Source of the DNA: an uncultured Pirellulaceae bacterium | GTDB lineage: Bacteria > Planctomycetota > Planctomycetia > Pirellulales > Pirellulaceae | Length of the DNA stretch: 34,347 nt | NCBI GenBank assembly: GCA_905480235.1 | Contig: CAJQPP010000074.1 | Coordinates: forward strand, 1 to 34,347 | Direction: 5' to 3' | Part shown: positions 34,298 through 34,347 of the stretch, piece after piece | Layout of the letters: each line of letters begins with the position of its first letter | Numbering within the stretch: the first letter of the stretch is position 1 | The notes under the pieces: model-generated | What the model was told of the DNA's origin: nothing | Database searches by the model: none | What the model saw: only the letters and a program-made list of their open reading frames with translations | Position numbers and translations under genes: made by a program

Positions 34298-34347
34298 GAA
34301 GCGAGTTCGTCTGGACTTTCGGGTGAGCCCAAGCGGGGTGCCGTGGG

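Overview
The window looks like a chromosomal segment of a planctomycete, most likely Pirellulaceae-like. The grounds are a cytochrome-bearing DUF1587/1592/1588/1585 protein next to a Tat-exported DUF1552 protein, a DUF1571 protein, a probable DUF6677 membrane protein, and tetrahydromethanopterin (H4MPT) C1 genes (mch, mfnB) in a bacterial setting. The EF-G also resembles the mitochondrial EF-G1 type known from planctomycetes and spirochaetes. No phage, insertion sequence, CRISPR array, tRNA or rRNA gene was recognised. Most of the window is core genome on both strands with short intergenic gaps.

Layout: 1-4116 (minus strand) carries the 5' part of a mitochondrial-type elongation factor G and a long-form NfeD membrane protease, separated by a 650-bp gap that holds an unexplained GC-rich block. 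4482-6849 (plus) carries a secreted thioredoxin-fold/trypsin-like protease fusion and a small exported Spy/CpxP-like helical protein with a strong terminator. 6919-7576 has no convincing gene but contains a series of hairpins ending in a textbook terminator, a candidate structured RNA. 7577-9495 holds ogt, an unknown conserved-looking protein and an HU-like protein. 9820-16797 (plus) is a run of tightly packed genes: cytochrome/DUF1592 protein, DUF1552 protein, ribD, a tRNA-dihydrouridine synthase and mch, with 1-nt stop/start overlaps at two junctions.

16852-18764 (minus) is the overlapping hslV-hslU protease operon. 18882-23500 holds an isochorismatase-fold hydrolase with an unusual C-terminal extension, a CinA-like protein whose C-terminal deamidase motif is not recognisable, and glmS. 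23748-24946 (minus) holds a 76-aa small protein and mfnB. 25089-29850 holds RNase D (with an Asp-to-Glu change in the second exonuclease motif), a sugar-phosphate-isomerase-like protein, a secreted unknown, rsmE and two membrane proteins. 30028-34297 (minus) holds a DUF1571 exported protein, a soluble FHA-GAF histidine kinase, a 55-aa putative lipoprotein and a NarL/LuxR-type response regulator.

Functional links: mch and mfnB both serve the methanofuran/H4MPT C1 pathway and lie about 7.5 kb apart. HslV and HslU form one protease. The cytochrome/DUF1592 and DUF1552 proteins form a characteristic planctomycete pair. The most novel-looking signals are the structured RNA candidate at 7091-7414, the two multidomain fusions (thioredoxin-protease, isochorismatase plus beta-rich tail) and the phased AAATTT tracts between the HU gene and the cytochrome gene. 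All assignments come from reading the sequence; no database search was run.
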